NCBI GenBank assembly: GCA_030278955.1
Contig: JAOANR010000002.1
Span: 20,632,057-20,696,056, forward strand
DNA from: Hygrophila difformis
Taxonomy: Eukaryota > Streptophyta > Magnoliopsida > Lamiales > Acanthaceae
DNA length: 64,000 bases
Reading direction: 5' to 3'
Under the pieces are notes generated by a model, which was not told the origin of the DNA, searched no databases, and was given only the letters and a program-made list of their open reading frames with translations. The position numbers and the translations under genes are program-made. Positions 52,457 to 63,502 of this stretch are shown one piece after another (positions within the stretch are counted from its first letter, which is position 1; each line of letters opens with the position of its first letter).

Positions 52457-53660
52457 TTATGTCCCCATAACTGTGGTTGGATCTGTTTGAAATAGGGTCG
52501 AGTAATGTTCCTTCATGTTTGACTCTAACTCCCATGTGGTCGTCTCTGTTTCGTGGTTAGACCAAAGAACTTTGACCATTTTCACGGTCTTATTCCTTGT
52601 CACACTCTCCTTGACATCGAGTATCTGTACCGGGACCTCTTCATAAGTCAAGTCGTCCTCTAGTTCAATCACTTCCGGCTGAAGTACATGTGTCGGGTCT
52701 GGCACATACTTCTTTAGTTGTGAGACATGAAACACATTGTGCACTCGAGCCAATTGTGGCGGTAAAGCTAGTCGGTAGGCTAGGTTTCCGACTCGCTCTA
52801 GAATCTCATAAGGTCCTATTTATCGATGACTTAGCTTCCCTCATTTTCCAAAGCGCATCACCCCCTTCATTGGTGATATTTTCAGCATAACCTTATCTCC
52901 CACTTGAAATTCTAGATCTTGCCGTCTCACATCGGCATAACCTTTTTGTCGGTCCTGGGCAGCTTTCATTTTCCCTTGAATCACTTTAATTTGTTGGGCC
53001 ATATCCTCGACAAGTTGTGGTCCCACTACGACAGCCTTATCGCTTCCTTCCCAACTCAACGGGCTTCGGCACCTTGGTCCATACAGTGCTTCGAATGGTG
53101 CCGCCGATGCTAGCATGGTAACTATTATTGTAGGGAAACTCAATTAGGGGTAAATGGTTCTCCCAACTTCCTTTAAATTCTCACACACATGCCCTTAGCA
53201 TGTCTTCTAGCATTTGAATCGTCCTCTCGGTTTGTCCATCCGTCATCGGGTGGAACGCCGTGCTCATCTTAAATTTTGTACAGGGAGCTTCTTGCAAATT
53301 GGTCCAAAAGTGAGACAAATCTACTGCCTCTATTAGAAATGATGTCATGTGGTACCCCATGTCGTCGTACCACATTATCAATGTATGCTTGTGCCAATTG
53401 GTCCATGGTCCAAGTGTCCTTCATTGGGGTAAATATGGCTGTCTTTGTTAGCTTATCCATAATTACCTAGATCTTATTCATCCCTTTAGGTGAACGTGGT
53501 AATCCCGACACAAAGTCCATCGAAATGCTATCCCATTTCCAACTCGAGATTTCCAATGGTTGCATCAGTCCTAAGGGCTTTTGTTGCACTTCTTTGACCT
53601 TTTGGAAAGTGAGGCATCTCGCCACAAACTCCGCCACTTCCTTCTTCATCCCCGACCATC
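52457..53660 (-). pseudogene. Tekay integrase and chromodomain tail, decayed
   Basis: Fragments in several frames, in sense order: [13 protein letters not shown] and [16 protein letters not shown] (53649-53467); a segment with [16 protein letters not shown] (53460-53269); [19 protein letters not shown] (53381-53181); [16 protein letters not shown] and [22 protein letters not shown] (53143-52841); and the tail [22 protein letters not shown] through [11 protein letters not shown] to TTVMGT (52753-52457). The first and third catalytic residues are visible. The second is changed: ISNRG where the related copy at 61307-62242 has ISDRD. At least four frame breaks make it non-functional. Confidence 0.8.
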
Positions 53661-53835
53661 AATAATTCTTCTTTAAGTCCTTATACAGCTTGTCACCTCC
53701 AGGGTGAACCGAGTAGGGTGTGTTGTGTCTTTCTTCCATCAATCTTTGTTTCAGTTCCACGTATTTTTGTGGCACACACCACCTTCCCTTAAAATGAATG
53801 CTTCCATCTTCATGGATAGCAAACCCTATTGCCTT

Positions 53836-55953
53836 TCAATCGGCAGTGCTCTTCTTGATTCCTTCCAACTTCTCGTCGCCGGCTTGGGCAAGTTTAATTT
53901 CACCAAAGATTGTTGACTCCATTATCATCTCGTTGACCACTTCATTCACTATGCCAGAATGCACAAGCTCCAGGTTCGACCTTGCCAAATCCATGTACAG
54001 CGTCGGCGAAATCACCAGCGAATTTGTCATGTGTTGGGCTTTCCGACTTAGGGCATCGGCTACCACATTAGCCTTCCCTTCATGGTAGGACATTTCTAGA
54101 TTGTAATCCTTGATCAGCTCCAACCATCTCATTTGCCTTAAATTCAGCTCCTTCTGAGTGAATATGTACTTGAGACTCTTGTGGTAAGTGAACACTCGAC
54201 ACTTTCGCCCATAAAGATAATGTCTCCATATCTTCAGAGCGAATATGACTGCTGCCAACTCCAAGTCGTGTGTCGGGTAGTTCTCCTCGTGAGGTTTCAA
54301 TTGACGTGATGCATATGCAATGACTCTCTGATCTTGCATCAAAACGCATGCTAATCCTTCCTTAGAAGCATCAATGTAAACCTCGAAGTCACCATTCTCT
54401 GATGGTAGTGCTAATACGGGTGTAGTCGTGAGTTGTTTCTTCAACTCTTGAAACGCAGTCTCACACTCAATAGTCCACTCGTACTTCACTCCTTTCTTCA
54501 ACAGCTGGTTTAGAGGCCGTGCGATTTTTGAGAAGTCCTTCACAAATCGCCTATAATATCCATCTAGTCCAAGAAAACTCCTTATTTCTGTTGGACTTAT
54601 CGGCGCTATCCACTCGGTGACCGCCGAAACTTTTGCCGGATCTACTGAGACTCCATTGGTGGAAACTATGTGTCCAAGGAATGCTACTTCGTTCAACCAA
54701 AAGTCGCATTTGGACAGCTTGCCATAGAGTTGATTATTGCGGCAGATCCCTAACACTTGATTCAAATGTTGGGAATGTTCATCATCGCTCTTCGAGTAGA
54801 TCAGGATGTCGTCGATGAACACCACTACACACTGATCTAATAACTCTCGAAACACATTGTTCATGAGGTTCATGAACATTGCAGGAGCGTTTGTTAACCC
54901 AAAGGATAACACTGTGAACTTGTAGTGGCCATAACGAGTTCGAAATGTCGTCTTCGGGATATCCTTTTCGGCGATTCTCAGTTGGTGATAACCAGATCTC
55001 AAGTCAATCTTTGAGAACACCGAAGCTCCCTTCATAGAATAGGTCCTCAATCTTCGGCAGTGGATACTTGTTCTTGATAGTCACTTGATTGAGTCCCCTA
55101 TAATCGATGCAAAGTCGTAATCCTCCGCCCTTCTTCTTAACAAATAAGACCGGTGCTCCCCACGGAGAAGTACTCGGTCTTATGTATCCTTTTCCCAACA
55201 GTTTCTCGAGTTGCTCCTTCAACTCCTTCATCTCCAGCGGTGCCATCCGGTACGGATCTTTTGAAACAGGTTCCGTTCTCGAAATGAGATCTATGGTGAA
55301 TTCAAGGTCTCGCTCAGGTGGCATGCCAGGAACATCTTCGGGAATACACATTTGGGTATTCTCTTACCACCGGGATGTTGTCAACCTTGCTCTCTTCCGC
55401 CTCAAGGTTGTGAACGTAACATGCACACAACTCGTACCCCTTCCGCATTAAGCTACACAGTTTGATGGCACTAACGATTTTGTTGCTCCTCTTAGGGGGT
55501 TGAGAGTAAAAGATAACTCTCTTTCCCCTACTTTTTGACAGGGCGATCTTCTGTTTCTGGCATTCGATCACCGCTTTATACTGGGGACAACCAATCCATT
55601 CCCAGTATAATGTCAAAGTCCCTTAAGTTAAACTCTACCAAGTTCGCAAAGAATTCTACGTTCTTGATCACTACAGGAATTCCGTTATAACGCTTAGAAC
55701 ATGAGACTACTTCTCCTGAAGGTAGTTGAATTCCTAAGATAATTATCTCGCACTTAGGTAGATCTAACTGAGGCAATACTCTTGATGCTATAATTGAACA
55801 ACTAGCTCCAGAATCAAATAAAGCCTTAAGGGGTGTACATAGAACGTGAAATGTACCTGCCATCACTTCTCCTTGCGAAGGCACGTCTGCTTGGTTTATC
55901 ACGTTGAGTCGTCCCATAGGGCGTCCTTGGTTGCCCTGCTGATTCTGATTCAT
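53836..55953 (-). pseudogene. pol: Tekay protease, reverse transcriptase and RNase H, decayed
   Basis: In sense order: protease with LFDSGASCSIIASRVLP (55953-55576); a linker; the RT start with [20 protein letters not shown] and [12 protein letters not shown] (55351-55004); and, after a frame break near 55030, an open 404-residue block (55050-53836). That block has [23 protein letters not shown] (the YxDD-type site), RNase [35 protein letters not shown] and DALSRKAQ. The RNase H motif reads [10 protein letters not shown] where the second copy has [10 protein letters not shown], so a catalytic Asp is lost. Tekay/Del assignment rests on these signature segments. Confidence 0.85.
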
Positions 55954-57103
55954 GTTCTGCTTGGGCTGCTGATTCGGGTTCTGTTTCTATGGAGGGGCGC
56001 TGGTTCTGATTGGGATTATGATTTTGAGGGGGTCTGTCCTCCCTCTTGTTGATATTCTCGATTTTCGTCCAGCACTCACGCCTCTGATGACCAATCCGAC
56101 CACACTGGATGCACGCGTTCCCCTGAGGGCATCCCCTCGCCAGATGAAGTTTGTCACACCTGTGACATGGTGGCACCGAACCTCCATGGTTGAAAATCCT
56201 CCCATTGTTTCCTCCATTGTTCGTCTGTTGTGGCCTATTCGGTTCTCCCCGATAATCATTTCTCCTTGCGTTGTTCTCATTCCTATTGTTCCTATTTATT
56301 TTATCATGTGGACCTCGGCTGGATTCCCCACTCATTCTCCTCTTCAACTGTTGTACTCATGCCACTGCCACGGCACGATCGTACACGGCTTTCAAGTCGG
56401 GGTAATGCACCCCCGTGATCACCTCTCTAATCGCCAGATTCAACCCCATCTCAAACTTCTGGGCCTTTTCCACATCAATTGGCACCAACCTTGGCGCATA
56501 TCGCACCAGTTCCTTAAACCGGGTGTAGTACTCCTGCACCGTTTGTCCTCCTTGTTTAAATGATAGGAACTCCTCGTACATCGCCGCCTTGGTGCTCATG
56601 GGATAGAATCGGTCCCTGAGCAATTCCATAAATTCTGCCCACGAATAGGGCTCTTCCTCCTCAGACAACTTCCCTTGGGTGGCCTGCCACCAATCTGCTT
56701 TGCCTCCCAAGTAGTACGAGGCTACGTGCACTTTTTCCACCTCCGGGCACTTTACTGCGTTCAACAGTTTGTCAAACGTCCTTATCCATTCCTCTAACTT
56801 GGCAGGATCCTCCTCACCAGCATAATGTGGCCGTTGGTAGGGATTCACATCGCCAAGTAATTGATGCGAGCCTGGGGCGGAGGCACCGCTGCAGCTTGCC
56901 CTTGGTTCACTTGAGCATTCCCTAGTGCAATCAGAACTTCCTCTATCGTGCGTAGACGGTCGCCCACGTTGTTCGGTGCGGGGGCTGCTTGCGCACCTTG
57001 GTTGTGACCTCCCACGTTTTGAGCTGGCTCCGTGGGGGTTTTGTGGCACTTCGTTAGTAGTTTGTGGGATGGGTTGGTTTCGAAGTCGTCCCCTTGGTGC
57101 CAT
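55954..57103 (-). pseudogene. gag: Tekay gag, frameshifted
   Basis: It starts MAPRGRLRNQP at 57103, with AACAG two bases before on the sense strand, a candidate splice acceptor. The capsid shows NPYQRPHYAGEEDPAKLEEW, ASYYLGGKADWWQ, RDRFYPMSTKAAMYEEF and QTVQEYYTRFKELVRYAPRLVP. Two zinc knuckles follow (CHRCDKLHLARGC and CIQCGRIGHQRREC). Frame breaks occur near the N-terminus (about 56850), near 56350 between capsid and nucleocapsid, and before the protease. It is related to but clearly diverged from the gag at 12028-13173. Confidence 0.8.
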
Positions 57104-57526
57104 TCTGTTACAAACACGTATGAATTAGACTCTACGAACTTGATAGATCATTCAGAAGGTGAGTTATGAAGTCAGAAAGGTGGCAACATCAGTTATCTGA
57201 TGGTGTTTGAGTGTATATTCTGATATAGCGTTCGGGGCCAAGGTTTAAATGGGCCGCATTTTTTTTCAGGGTTAAAGGTTCAGGGTTAAGGGTTTAGGCT
57301 TTTTTTTTTGGAACAGGCGTCCTGTTCAGATTTCTTTTTTTAAAGTTTGGATTATTGGTCGAGAAGCCCACCAAAATATTTAGAATTTAGAGAGTTTTTA
57401 CTAAATAAATAAATAAATAAAGCTTGTATTTTATTCCTTGACAAAGAATTTTTAATACAAGTGATAGGATATACAAAAATAGAAATATTTGCTAGCAAAA
57501 GTAGTACTACTAAGATAGCTAAGAAT
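57104..57526 (-). other. Spacer between pre-gag ORF and gag
   Basis: About 420 bp without ORF on the sense strand, with a T run near 57300 and an AAAT run near 57405. It keeps the pre-gag ORF and gag on separate translation units. Confidence 0.5.
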
Positions 57527-57883
57527 CTAAGCTTCTTCCGGCAAAGTAGCAGGGTCCTCCTCCGGGTCCTCCTCCACTGGACTCGGCTCAATCAAGTGAT
57601 CCTCCACAGGACTGAGCGGTAGTAGATAGTCATAGAGGTGGATCAAGTCCATCCCCTGTGCCTCGCTCCTCTCCTTCAAGTCTTGGTTTTGTGCAGTGAG
57701 GGTTTGGACTTGGTGTTCCAGTTGGTTTATACGATTATGATCAGCCTCCCTTAAGTTCTCCAAATGGTGCATATTGGCTTCTAGCTGGGCTAGACGATAT
57801 TTTAGATTTTGGGTGTTTTGTTGTGAATCAACGTAGGCGTTCATTATTTTCATCATCAGTTGGATCATGTTATGATCGCCCAT
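57527..57883 (-). CDS. Coiled-coil pre-gag ORF, intact, second element
   Basis: A 118-residue ORF in the same place as 2645-3043. It opens MGDHNMIQLMMKIMNAY, has a Leu/Gln/Asn heptad coil to about residue 80 with LREADHNRINQLE, and ends in an acidic Pro/Glu tail. The ATG is preceded by a CT-rich stretch and AG (TTCTTTCTACGCGAG), a possible but weak splice acceptor. The ORF is open although gag and pol of the same element have many lesions. No known domain, no membrane segment. Function unknown. Confidence 0.6.
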   Translation of the reverse strand: MGDHNMIQLMMKIMNAYVDSQQNTQNLKYRLAQLEANMHHLENLREADHNRINQLEHQVQTLTAQNQDLKERSEAQGMDLIHLYDYLLPLSPVEDHLIEPSPVEEDPEEDPATLPEEA

Positions 57884-58338
57884 CTCGCGTAGAAAGAAGG
57901 TAATTAGGTTAGATCATGTCAACTACTAAGTCATCTCGGTGCAAGAGAATACAGTATGAATGCATGCAAATGATGATCCCCCCCCCCCCAAAAAAAAAAA
58001 TCTATATACTAAGTTTTTTTATTTTTCCATGGGCTTTTAAAATAAAAATTTATCCCATGGTGAACTAATAAAAGTAATTGTAAAATGGGTTGGGCCTCTA
58101 TATTGTGCCAAAATAATAAACATTTAGACTTTATTTAAAATTATAGGCATTGGGCCAAAACAATTGGGCTTTAAAATAATAATTGAGCTACAATTAAGTA
58201 AATATAATGGTTGGGCTTTCAAAAACAATTGTTTGGGCCTAAAATAAATTTGGCTTAAAAATAATGATTGATGTAAAATAATTTGGCTCTAGAAAAATTT
58301 AATAGTTAAAAAATAATATCTTAAAAATATTAAAATTT
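57884..58338 (-). other. Leader between primer site and pre-gag ORF
   Basis: AT-rich with repeated TTGGGC phrases and a C run directly followed by an A run at about 57979-57999. No ORF. Confidence 0.5.
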
Positions 58339-58352
58339 GGGCTCTGATACCA
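58339..58352 (-). other. Primer binding site, initiator-Met tRNA
   Basis: The minus strand reads TGGTATCAGAGCCC, 3 nt from LTR L4. Confidence 0.9.
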
Positions 58353-58355
58353 ACT

Positions 58356-61024
58356 TGTAACACCCCGGTTTTGGTAACCCAGGCCGGGATGTAACACCCC
58401 GGATTTGGTAACCCAGGCCGGGATGCCACCGCCACATCTCTCTAGCAAGACACATCAATTCGAGCTTGCTAAAGAGATGCAAGGCTATGGGTACTCGAAA
58501 GAATTTAAACATTTCAAATAACGAGTCTGGAATAATAATACTTAAATTTAAAATACGAGATAGTAATTATCCATGCACGCAATAGAGTAAGTAATGCAGC
58601 GGAAAGTAATCGCGGCCAACATGGCCAAAACTCGGGTTTAACAGGCCCGATTAAACAGTATTTAAATGCAAGAATTGAAAATGTTCATGAAATGTTACCC
58701 CCAATGCATGAGCATGCATTACTCGACATACTCTGTAAAAGAAAATAATAACGGGATTATCAATATAAAAATATACCGATTAAGTCAATTCCTAACAAAA
58801 CAATTAAGGGTTTACATGTGTTTAATTAAAAAGAGGTAATTCATGCTTCAATAAAAAGATTTAAAATTTATAATTTAACTTGCAGCGGAAAGACATAATC
58901 AATTATACGAGACTAGAATACATAATTTAAAGGCATAATTTAAATGCATAATTTAAAAGCGTGATAAATAAATATAGTTTAATTAAATACACACACAAGT
59001 CTTTTAATATTATCCCGCTAACTAAGAAGAGGACATCACACAAGGGAGATCACTAACGAGGCAATCTCAAATCGTAGGACCACTAATGAGGCAGTCCAAA
59101 TAAGGGGAGGCCACTAATGAGGCAGTCTCAATAACCGTAGGACCAGTAACGAGGCAGTCCAAATAAACACAGCGCGCGAGATCACTAACGAGACAATCTC
59201 AGATAGTAAGGAGACCACTAACGAGGCAGTCTCAAAGATGATTATATGAAGATTGGCTCAGCCTAGTGAACGGGATTTTTCGAAAGCTCTAGTTTTGTCG
59301 TACAAAAGATTCAACGTCGCATTTCTTAGTTCGAGTTTTCTCAAGTTCGAAAAATCCTAATCGTCACAAGTTACGCCCTTTTTACTTTAAAAATTCACCT
59401 TACAGTCAAGAATTCTAAAATTTACCCAATAACTCAAAAACACCCTTACGAACAACTTTCACGTTTCAAATTTTTGGAAGTAAGGTTTCGAAGTTGGTCG
59501 AAATTCGAGTTTATTACGAAAAGGGTGTTCTGCCAAAAAGTCCGATTTCGACTCAGTTTACTCCAACGCAGATTAAAAATACATTTCAAACCAAACGATC
59601 TGAAATTTTTACAGCTTAAAGAAGACACCTTAATGAACAACTTTCATGTTTTAAGTTTTTGGAAATAATGAGGTAGGGTGTTCAAAAATTGCCCTCAACA
59701 CACTGTCAACACAAGGTTTCAAAAATCGGCCCGACACAGGTTTAAAATTCGTCCGTTTTGACATATCAAATGAAATCCAAAATTTATGAAATCTTATATG
59801 CATAATCTAGAGATAGATATCTACAACTTTTATTTACAAATGCAAGTTTGGTTCGGTCTAAAAATGGGTGAAAAACATGCATCAAATTGGTCCTTTAAAA
59901 ATGTCAAGGTTTCGAACGTTCGGTTTTTACACAGAAACTTTACGTCACGATTTGGGGTACCAAATTTTCATGTAAATGGCTGAAATTTTGATACAAGGTA
60001 GATTACGGTCTTATGAACAAAATCTATGTTAAAAAGTTTTTGGTTTGAATTCCCGAAGATAGGGTTTTAGTCGATTTACTGAAATTGGTTGAAAAGAGGG
60101 GTTTTGAAATCCGATTTTAGTTTCAAGCTTTGATCTTGTAATTTAAACATCAAGAAACCACAAAAATTATAGAGTAAGGTCTTGACTTACATATATAGAG
60201 ATTAGGATTGTTAGGGAGTCTTTTCGAACGTCCTAGGGTCGCGACGAACGGCCAACTTCTCCGATCTCTTTTTGTTCGGCCCCGATGTGAAATCGTAATA
60301 AGAAGTAGAGTGTTAGATTTCGAGTTCTTGGAATCTATAGACAAATTGAAGACTATGATACAACTTACCAAGGTCCTAGAAGGCAGAGGCGTCGTCCTGA
60401 TCGTCCCGTCTTCGCCGGAATTCTTGCCGGAAAGTGAACTCGAAGGGATTTTGGCTTGGAGAGGAAGATTGAGGGAGTGAGGCTTGTGTTTTCTGAAAAG
60501 AATGGGGATGGGGGCGTCCCAATCCGACCTTAAGCCTTTCCCTAAGGCTCTGATCGGCTTGCCACCGATAGAGGTCGGATTTTTGGCAAGAAAATCACCA
60601 TGGAAGGAAAATTTTTGGCAAGAAAATCACCATGGAAGGAAAGTTTACACCTCCTGCACCTCTGGCGCGGTGGTGACGCGCATATTGGGCTTTGTCCGCG
60701 CGAAACGCGCGAGCTATCCTCGGACGCGTCTCCTTCATCTCGCGCGGTGGCCGCGCGTGCGCGCGTGGAGGGCGCGCGGCGTCCGGTCCGGCCGGTTCGG
60801 ACGGTTCGTGTGGTTTGTCGGGTTTCTATCCTCTACGTTTTTGCTTCGACCTTTCGGGTCATTTCTGGATCGAAATTCCTATCTTAATTTATCATGAACT
60901 CGGGTTGATGTTCGTAACACTCCCGTGCAATAATTAAATTATTTCCGACTTCATTGGTTCTCGGAATTTAAATCCTCTCGTTCTCGAATTTAATCTCCAT
61001 TTAACAAATTTCTCGGGTGTTACA
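58356..61024 (-). mobile_element. Tekay-like LTR L4 (2669 bp), shared by two internal regions
   Basis: Bounded by TGTAACACCC at 58356 and GGGTGTTACA ending at 61024. A primer site is on its left and a polypurine tract (61025-61037) plus integrase tail on its right, so both flanks are internal. It belongs with L1/L2 by its six-hairpin array, but its U3 end (60890-61024) resembles L3, so it is a mosaic. The splice donor CTTG-GTAAGTTG is at 60368 and the GC block at 60700-60800. The terminus is duplicated by 34 bp (58356-58389 and 58390-58423), and a 32-bp tandem duplication lies at 60581-60644. Confidence 0.85.
59046..59233 (-). repeat. Six-unit covarying hairpin array in L4
   Basis: Units at 59046-59068, 59077-59097, 59107-59128, 59140-59160, 59178-59200 and 59211-59233. 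Stems in order: GAGAT/ATCTC, GGAC/GTCC, GAGGC/GTCTC (one wobble), GGAC/GTCC, GAGAT/ATCTC and GAGAC/GTCTC. The order of stem types equals that in L1. Unit 4 pairs fully here (GTCC) where L1 has a mismatch (ATCC). Confidence 0.85.
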
Positions 61025-61037
61025 TCCTCCCCCCTTA
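61025..61037 (-). other. Polypurine tract next to L4
   Basis: The minus strand reads TAAGGGGGGAGGA before the TG of L4. Confidence 0.8.
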
Positions 61038-61062
61038 AGAATACAGTTATGTCCTCATAACT

Positions 61063-61306
61063 GTGGCCGGGTCATCTTGGAAGAAGGTCGGGTAGTGTTG
61101 TTTCATGTCGGCTTCCAACTCCCATGTCGCCGTTTCCGCCTCGTGGTTTGACCAAAGAACCTTGACCATCTTTACAGCGTTATTCCTTGTTATTCTTTCC
61201 TTGTAGTCGAGTATTTGTACCGGATTTCTTCATATGTTAGATCATCGTCCAATTCGATTACGTCCGGTTGAAGTACATGTGCCGGGTCGGGCACATACTT
61301 CTTAAA
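61063..61306 (-). pseudogene. Integrase C-terminal tail, cut off by a stop
   Basis: It continues the integrase ORF beyond the stop at 61307. KKYVPDPAHVLQPDVIEL and the chromodomain-like segment are readable on the minus strand, with a short deletion near 61230 that shifts frame. The stop is TAA where the sister copy at about 52715 has CAA (Gln), a C-to-T change of the kind methylated plant repeats collect. Confidence 0.7.
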
Positions 61307-62242
61307 TTAGGAGACTTGGAACACATTGTGAACGCGTGCCAACTGTGGCGGCAATGCTAGCCTATACGCTAGACTTCCCACTCTTTCTAGGATCTCATAC
61401 GGTCCTATATATCGGGGACTCAATTTCCCTCGTTTGCCAAAGCGCATCACACCCTTCATTGGTGATACCTTCAGCATAACCTTATCGCCAACTTGAAATT
61501 CCAAGTCTTGTCGTCTCACGTCTGCATAACTCTTTTGCCGGTCCTGAGCGGCACTCATCTTTCCTTGGGTTACCTTGATTTTTTGCGCCATTTCCTCAAC
61601 AAGTTGTGGTCCAACAACCACAGTCCTATCGCTCTCTTCCCAGCTCAACGGACTTCGGCACTTGCGTCCATACAGTGCCTCGAAAGGTGCCATGCCGATG
61701 CTAGCATGGTAGCTATTGTTGTAGGAAAACTCGATCATAGGTAGATGGTTTTCCCAGCTTCCTTTAAACTCCAATACACATGCCCTTAGCATGTCTTCCA
61801 ACGTTTGGATCGTCCTCTCTGTCTGTCCGTCCGTCATGGGGTGGAACGCAGTACTCATCTTTATTTGTGTACCGAGAGCTTCTTGCAGTTTTGTCCAAAA
61901 ATGAGAGACGAATCTACTGTCTCTATCTGAGATGATGTCATGTGGTACTCCATGCCGACGTACCATATTGTCGACGTACGCCCTTGCCAATTGGTCCATT
62001 GACCAAGTGTCCTTCATTAGGATAAAGATGGCAGCTTTCGTCAACCTATCTACGATCACCCAGATTTTATTCATCCCTTTTGGTGACCGAGGTAACCCCG
62101 AAACGAAATCCATTGAAATGCTATCCCATTTCCAATTCGGGATTTCCAATGGTTGTATTAGCCCTAGGGGTTTTTGGCGTACCGTTTTGATCCTCTGGCA
62201 GGTGAGGAATCTCGCCACAAACTCGGCCACCTCTCTTTTCAT
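61307..62242 (-). CDS. Tekay integrase core, open but truncated
   Basis: A 311-residue open frame: the end of the His2-Cys2 finger ([17 protein letters not shown]), catalytic D-D-E at [22 protein letters not shown] and [14 protein letters not shown], then the C-terminal part [55 protein letters not shown] and [10 protein letters not shown]. It is joined to RNase H (62239-63417) by a one-base frame difference at the overlap, where the expected WWPN-type motif is broken. All three catalytic acidic residues are kept. The chromodomain tail is lost by the stop at 61307. Confidence 0.8.
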   Translation of the reverse strand: MKREVAEFVARFLTCQRIKTVRQKPLGLIQPLEIPNWKWDSISMDFVSGLPRSPKGMNKIWVIVDRLTKAAIFILMKDTWSMDQLARAYVDNMVRRHGVPHDIISDRDSRFVSHFWTKLQEALGTQIKMSTAFHPMTDGQTERTIQTLEDMLRACVLEFKGSWENHLPMIEFSYNNSYHASIGMAPFEALYGRKCRSPLSWEESDRTVVVGPQLVEEMAQKIKVTQGKMSAAQDRQKSYADVRRQDLEFQVGDKVMLKVSPMKGVMRFGKRGKLSPRYIGPYEILERVGSLAYRLALPPQLARVHNVFQVS

Positions 62243-63502
62243 GTTTGACCACCAAAGTTCTTCTTTAAGTCTTTGTACAGCTTGTCGCCCCCGGGATGAA
62301 CCGAGTAGTGGGTATTATGGCCTTCCTCCATCACTTTTTGCTTCAGGTCAGCGCATTTTCGTGGTATACACCACCTTCCCTTGAAGCCGATGCTTCCGTC
62401 CTCATGAATTTTAAAATCCATTGCTTTTCCTTCGGCAATGCTCTTCCTAATCTCTTCCAACTTCTCATCACCCGGTTGTGCGAGTCGTATTTCATCGAAT
62501 ATGGTAGATCCCACTACCATCGCGTTGACGACTTCGTTTATTGTGCCAGAATGCACCAACTCTAGACTTAATTTCGCCAAGTCTCTATACAACTCGGCCG
62601 GTATCACGAGTGAATTCGCCACGTGTTGAGTCTTTCGACTTAAGGCATCAGCTACTACGTTGGCTTTTCCTTCGTGATAAGCAATCTCTAGGTCATAATC
62701 CTTGATCAGCTCCAACCATCTTCTTTGCCTCAAATTCAGCTCTTTTTGCGTGAATATGTTCTTGAGGCTCTTATGGTCGGTGAACATCCGACACTTTCGC
62801 CCATAGAGATAATGTCTCCATATTTTTAAGGCGAACACGACTGCGGCCAGTTCTAAGTCATGTGTCGGGTAGTTCTCCTCATGTGGTTTTAGTTGACGCG
62901 ATGCGTATGCTATAACCTTTTGCTCTTGCATCAGAACGCACCCTGATCCTTCTTTCGAAGCGTCAGTGTACACCTCGAAGTCACCATTCTCCGATGGTAA
63001 CGCCAATACTGGAGCTGTGGTAAGTCGTTTCTTCAGATCTTGAAACGCAGACTCACACTCACTCATCCACTCGTACTTTGCTCCTTTCTTCAGCATTTGA
63101 GTTAATGGTCGTGCTATTCTCGAGAAGTCCTTCACAAATCGCCTATAGTATCTTGCCAGTCCAAGGAAACTCCTTATCTCTGTTGGATTCTTCGGAGGTA
63201 CCCACTCGGTCACTGCCAAGATCTTTGCCGGATCTACTGCTACTCCGTTGGCGGATACTATATGTCCAAGAAATGCCACTTCTTTTAAGCAAAAGTCGCA
63301 TTTGGACAGCTTGCCATACAACTGATTTGTTTGCAAGATCCCTAACACCTTGTGCAAGTGCTCGGAATGTTCTCCCTCCCTTTTCGAGTAGATCATGATG
63401 TCATCTATGAACACCACTACACATTAATCTAATAGTTTTCGAAATACATTGTTCATGACATTCATGAACATTGCTGGGGCGTTTGTTAGCCCGAATGATA
63501 AC
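62239..63502 (-). pseudogene. pol: Tekay RT (C-terminal part) and RNase H, cut by a later insertion
   Basis: The frame 63417-62239 is open: FIDDIMIYS catalytic site, [40 protein letters not shown], RNase [45 protein letters not shown] and DALSRKTQ, and the integrase finger start. Upstream (63418-63502) the sense strand still shows RT residues [12 protein letters not shown] but with a TAA. At 63503 a + strand LTR begins, so the RT N-terminus, protease and gag of this element are displaced beyond the window. Confidence 0.8.

Noticed and set aside
57979..57999. A C run followed by an A run as a functional element
   Set aside because: Homopolymers of this kind are common slippage or assembly artefacts, and nothing nearby depends on it.
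49713..61024. A single complete element with a normal LTR pair
   Set aside because: The two LTRs differ in length, hairpin content and U3 end, and L4 is flanked by internal sequence on both sides.
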